Shown piece by piece: positions 61,126 through 64,000 of a stretch of DNA of 64,000 nt. The notes beneath the pieces were generated by a model. That model did no database searches. It saw nothing but the letters and a program-made list of their open reading frames with translations, and had not been told where the DNA came from. The stretch lies in assembly GCF_024807945.1 (NCBI RefSeq), contig NZ_JANUFD010000010.1, positions 186,001 to 250,000 of the forward strand, in the 5' to 3' direction. The DNA is from Pseudomonas sp. JUb42 (GTDB taxonomy: Bacteria > Pseudomonadota > Gammaproteobacteria > Pseudomonadales > Pseudomonadaceae). The translations under genes were made by a program, and so were the position numbers. How positions within the stretch are numbered: position 1 is the stretch's first letter; each line of letters starts with the position of its first letter.

Positions 61126-63519
61126 TCAATGGGAAAACAACGAATTCCCCACCTTGCCCGCCATCTTCTCCGGCTTGATCAGGAAACGCGCCAACGCTGG
61201 CAGCAGCCACAACGCGCCGAACATGTTCCATAGCAGCATGAAGGTCAGCATCAGGCCCATGTCGGCCTGGAACTTGATAGCCGAGAAGATCCAGGTGCAG
61301 ACACCGATGGCCAGGCACAGCCCGGTGAACAGCACGGCCTTGCCGGTGGACTTGAGGGTTTCGTAATAAGCTTCTTGCAGTGGCAGACCGGCGCGCAGGA
61401 AAGTTTCCAGGCGGCTGTAGATATAGATGCCGTAGTCCACACCGATACCCACGCCCAGCGCCACTACCGGCAGGGTCGCCACCTTGACGCCGATGCCCAT
61501 GAACGCCATCAGCGCGTTACCCAGCACCGAAGTCAGCACCAGCGGCAGAACGATGCACAGGGTCGCCGCCCAGGAGCGGAAGGTGATCATGCACATGCCC
61601 GCCACGCAGAGGTAGACCAGGATCAGAATGGTCAACTCAGCCTGCTTGATCACTTCGTTGGTCGCCGCTTCGATCCCGGCGTTACCCGCCGCGAGGAGGA
61701 ATTGCAGGCCGTCGCGGTTGTTGTCCTTGGCGAAGTCCTGCACCGCATGCACCGCACGATCCAGAGTCTCGGCCTTGTGATCGTTGAGGAACACCAGCAG
61801 TGGCGCCAGAGAGCAATCGTTGTTGTACAGGCCATCGGCGCGGGAAATGGAGCTGTTGAGCACGTCTTTGTTGCGCGACAGCGACTCCCATTTCAGGTTG
61901 CCTTCGTTCATGCCCTTGATCATCTGCTTGGACACAGTGACCAGGGAAATCGCCGATTGCACCCCCGGCGTGTTTTCCATTTTCCAGGCCAGCTCGTTGA
62001 TCGCCGACATGGTCGGATAGGCTGAGCAGCCCTCGCGAGGCGTCTTGACCATGACCACCAGTACATCGGAACTGGTCGAGTAGTTATTGATGATGAAACT
62101 GTTGTCCTTGTTGTAGCGCGAATCGGGTCGCAGTTCCGGCGCGCCCTGATCGAGGTCGCCGATTTTCAGGTTATGTCCGTACCAGAGGCCACCACCCAGG
62201 GCGATCAAAGACAGGATCACCGAGACACGGGCGACCTTCGGGTTGGCAAAGTTCGACAGCAGACGCCAGAACGGATGCTCGCTGACCGAATCTTTCTTGC
62301 TGCGGCGAATGGCCCGACCGCTGATACCGGCGTAGGAAATCGCTACAGGCAGGAGGATCAAGTTGGTGAACACAATGACGGCAACACCGATGGACGCGCC
62401 AATCGCCAGCTCGCGAATCACCCCGATATCAATGATCAGCAGGGTAATGAAGCCCACCGCATCGGCCAGAATGGCGATCATGCCCGGCAGGAACAGCTGG
62501 CGGAAGGTACGCCGGGCCGCCGTCAGGGCGTTATCGGCATCACTGGATTGCAGGGCAATACCGTTGATCTTCTGCACGCCATGGGAAATGCCGATGGCGA
62601 AAATCAGGAACGGGACCAGCATCGAGTACGGGTCCAGGCCGAACCCCACCACATGCATCAGGCCCAGTTGCCAGATCACCGCAATCAGGGTGGTACTGAG
62701 CACCGCAATGGTGCTGCGCATGCAGCGGGTGAACCAGACCAGCAGGACCAGGGTGATGATAAAGGCCACCCCGAAGAACATCACCACCATCACCAGACCA
62801 TCGATCAGGTCACCTACCTTCTTGGCGAAACCGACGATATGCACCTTGATATTGGGGTTCTGCGCTTCGAACTTGTCGCGAATCTTTTCTTCCAGTTGAT
62901 GGGAGAATTTCTGGTAGTCCAGGGCCATCAACTTGCCCTGGTCTTCCGGATCCGGATAGGACTCCAGCAACGGGATATCGACGATGCTGGATTTGAAATC
63001 GTTGGCTACCAAACGACCGATCTGGCCTGACTTGAGGACGTTGTTGCGCAATTTGTCGAGACTGGCATCGGAGCCGTCATAGCTCTGGGGAATCACCTCG
63101 CCACCGGCAAAGCCCTCCTCCGTCACCTCGGTCCAGCGCACACTCGGGCTCCACAAGGACTTGAGCCCGGAGCGGTCGACCCCGGCGATGTAGAACACTT
63201 CGTCGTTGATCTGCCGCAGGGTCTCCATGTACGACTTGGAAAAAATATCGCCGTCGGTGGCCTCCACCGAGATACGCACCGTATTACCCAGGTTCGCCAG
63301 ATCGTTGCGGTGCTCCATCATGTTCTGGATGAACGGATGAGCGAGGGGGATCATTTTCTCGAAGCTGGTCGATGGCCTTACCAGAGTGGCCTGCCAGAAC
63401 AGAAAGATACTCACGACCAGACAGATCAGGATCACCGCCGGGCGATTGTTGAAGATCAACCGCTCTAGAAAGGTGGCCTTCTCATCATGCTGGTGCTGGG
63501 TGTGTTGAAGATTGCTCAT
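61126..63519 (-). CDS. RND/MMPL-family transporter
   Basis: 797 residues with 12 membrane helices in two repeats. Each half begins with one helix, a large periplasmic domain, then a five-helix bundle: GLVMVVMFFGVAFIITLVLLVW in the first and LTILILVYLCVAGMCMITFRS in the second. The sterol-sensing-like motif GVGIGVDYGIYIYSRL (near 700) is the proton-relay block. In Pseudomonas this clade is linked with DUF1302/DUF1329 and YCF48 genes, and it is thought to move lipids or hydrophobic compounds. The start at 63519 follows AGGCGGGGC; the YCF48 gene lies 28 bases upstream in the same transcript. Confidence 0.9.
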   Translation of the reverse strand: MSNLQHTQHQHDEKATFLERLIFNNRPAVILICLVVSIFLFWQATLVRPSTSFEKMIPLAHPFIQNMMEHRNDLANLGNTVRISVEATDGDIFSKSYMETLRQINDEVFYIAGVDRSGLKSLWSPSVRWTEVTEEGFAGGEVIPQSYDGSDASLDKLRNNVLKSGQIGRLVANDFKSSIVDIPLLESYPDPEDQGKLMALDYQKFSHQLEEKIRDKFEAQNPNIKVHIVGFAKKVGDLIDGLVMVVMFFGVAFIITLVLLVWFTRCMRSTIAVLSTTLIAVIWQLGLMHVVGFGLDPYSMLVPFLIFAIGISHGVQKINGIALQSSDADNALTAARRTFRQLFLPGMIAILADAVGFITLLIIDIGVIRELAIGASIGVAVIVFTNLILLPVAISYAGISGRAIRRSKKDSVSEHPFWRLLSNFANPKVARVSVILSLIALGGGLWYGHNLKIGDLDQGAPELRPDSRYNKDNSFIINNYSTSSDVLVVMVKTPREGCSAYPTMSAINELAWKMENTPGVQSAISLVTVSKQMIKGMNEGNLKWESLSRNKDVLNSSISRADGLYNNDCSLAPLLVFLNDHKAETLDRAVHAVQDFAKDNNRDGLQFLLAAGNAGIEAATNEVIKQAELTILILVYLCVAGMCMITFRSWAATLCIVLPLVLTSVLGNALMAFMGIGVKVATLPVVALGVGIGVDYGIYIYSRLETFLRAGLPLQEAYYETLKSTGKAVLFTGLCLAIGVCTWIFSAIKFQADMGLMLTFMLLWNMFGALWLLPALARFLIKPEKMAGKVGNSLFSH

Positions 63520-63547
63520 GCCTGTATTGCCCCGCCTTTGTTCGGTC

Positions 63548-64000
63548 TTATTGTTGGGTCGTCTCGGCGCCCGTTGGCGAGGTGACGCGAACGCCGCCCT
63601 GCCCTACCAGAACCAGGTTGCCCGAAGCGGCCGCCGTGACACCGGACAGGGAGATCCGGTCCGGGCGGTTGAACACCTGGAACGTCAGGCCGTCGTCAGT
63701 GCTGCGCAATACCGTGCCGCCATTGCCCACCACCACCAGCGAGCCGTCGGCCAGCAGCGCAGCATTGGACAGGCCGAATTCCAGCGAGCCGCGTTCGCCC
63801 TGCAATGGCACAGGCTCCCAGGTGCTGCCGAAATCAGTGGAGCGAAACAGGTTGCCACGCAAGCCGTAGACCAGCAGCGTGTCGGCCTGGGCGGTGCCGA
63901 TCGCACCGAACAGCGAGCCCTGATAAGGCCCTTCGAGCTTTTCCCAGGTCTGGCCGTCGTCGGCGGAACGGAACATCGCGCCCGCCTCGCCGACGATGAA
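63548..64000 (-). CDS. YCF48-like beta-propeller protein (N-terminus outside window)
   Basis: 151 residues are visible, the C-terminal part of a gene that enters from the right edge. The repeats MFRSADDGQTWEKLEG, LFRSTDFGSTWEPVPL and VLRSTDDGLTFQVFNR are BNR/Asp-box blades typical of YCF48/HCF136-type propellers. It precedes the RND transporter and may be its secreted partner; homologues in this context are often found with DUF1302 and DUF1329 proteins. Confidence 0.85.
   Translation of the reverse strand, partial: FIVGEAGAMFRSADDGQTWEKLEGPYQGSLFGAIGTAQADTLLVYGLRGNLFRSTDFGSTWEPVPLQGERGSLEFGLSNAALLADGSLVVVGNGGTVLRSTDDGLTFQVFNRPDRISLSGVTAAASGNLVLVGQGGVRVTSPTGAETTQQ

Overview
The window is chromosomal DNA of a fluorescent-type Pseudomonas (P. 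fluorescens/P. putida-like). Evidence from the sequence: the gene order mgtE, csrA/rsmA, lysC, alaS, ast/aru operon, argR/aot operon and acs follows the Pseudomonas core layout; the later blocks phhR-phhABC, rluB-scpBA-yci, cpx, trkH and fimV-like/marR/recQ are also Pseudomonas arrangements; and more than a dozen GTGGGAGC/GTAGGAGC paired palindromes of the REP/REPIN type sit between genes. Both ends cut genes: mgtE on the left and a YCF48-like beta-propeller gene on the right.

Layout. 1-7.9 kb: mgtE, a small envelope protein, a tRNA cluster (Arg-Arg-Ser), csrA, lysC, alaS and threonine aldolase. 8.0-8.8 kb: an FMN riboswitch controlling a lone type II lumazine synthase. 8.9-16.7 kb: the arginine succinyltransferase (AST) catabolic operon aruC-F-G-D-B-(orf)-E, with stem-loops between aruC/aruF and aruF/aruG. 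17.2-21.3 kb: an iron-starvation cassette (FecI-type sigma factor, FecR-type regulator, TonB receptor) behind a Fur box, placed between the two arginine operons. 21.6-26.8 kb: aotJQMOP-argR, arginine/ornithine uptake plus its AraC-type regulator. ArgR half-sites (TGTCGC-N8-AA) can be seen upstream of both aruC and aotJ, so uptake, catabolism and regulator form one regulon. 27.5-29.5 kb: acetyl-CoA synthetase.

30.3-38.4 kb: phenylalanine/tyrosine metabolism (phhR divergent from phhA-phhB-phhC) with an AroP-type permease further on, plus an MFS exporter and the ribosome-rescue factor ArfB. 38.8-44.8 kb: rluB, DUF1289, the condensin partners scpB and scpA, yciO-, yciV-, yciB- and yciI-type genes. 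45.0-48.0 kb: an envelope-stress Cpx locus (coiled-coil protein, CpxR, CpxP/Spy-like, CpxA/S-like) with a CpxR box before cpxP. 48.1-51.7 kb: nitroreductase, TrkH, Mpo1-like protein and an LpxH-like phosphoesterase. 54.6-64 kb: SelT/W/H-like thioredoxin-fold protein, FimV-like protein, MarR regulator, RecQ, YecA, DUF454, an RND/MMPL transporter and a YCF48 protein.

The accessory island at about 52.0-54.4 kb holds the most unusual material. The first element is a predicted toxin with a glycine-zipper tail, followed by two 86%-identical small membrane proteins (candidate immunity proteins). Between the two copies lies a leftover that matches the 3' end of the toxin gene. The second is a roughly 200-nt leader upstream of a 72-aa Pseudomonas-type protein. 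In it one central strand can pair perfectly either with an upstream partner or with a downstream partner that covers the Shine-Dalgarno sequence, which is the geometry of an RNA switch. I do not recognise this leader as a named RNA class. No CRISPR array, IS element, prophage or plasmid feature was seen.
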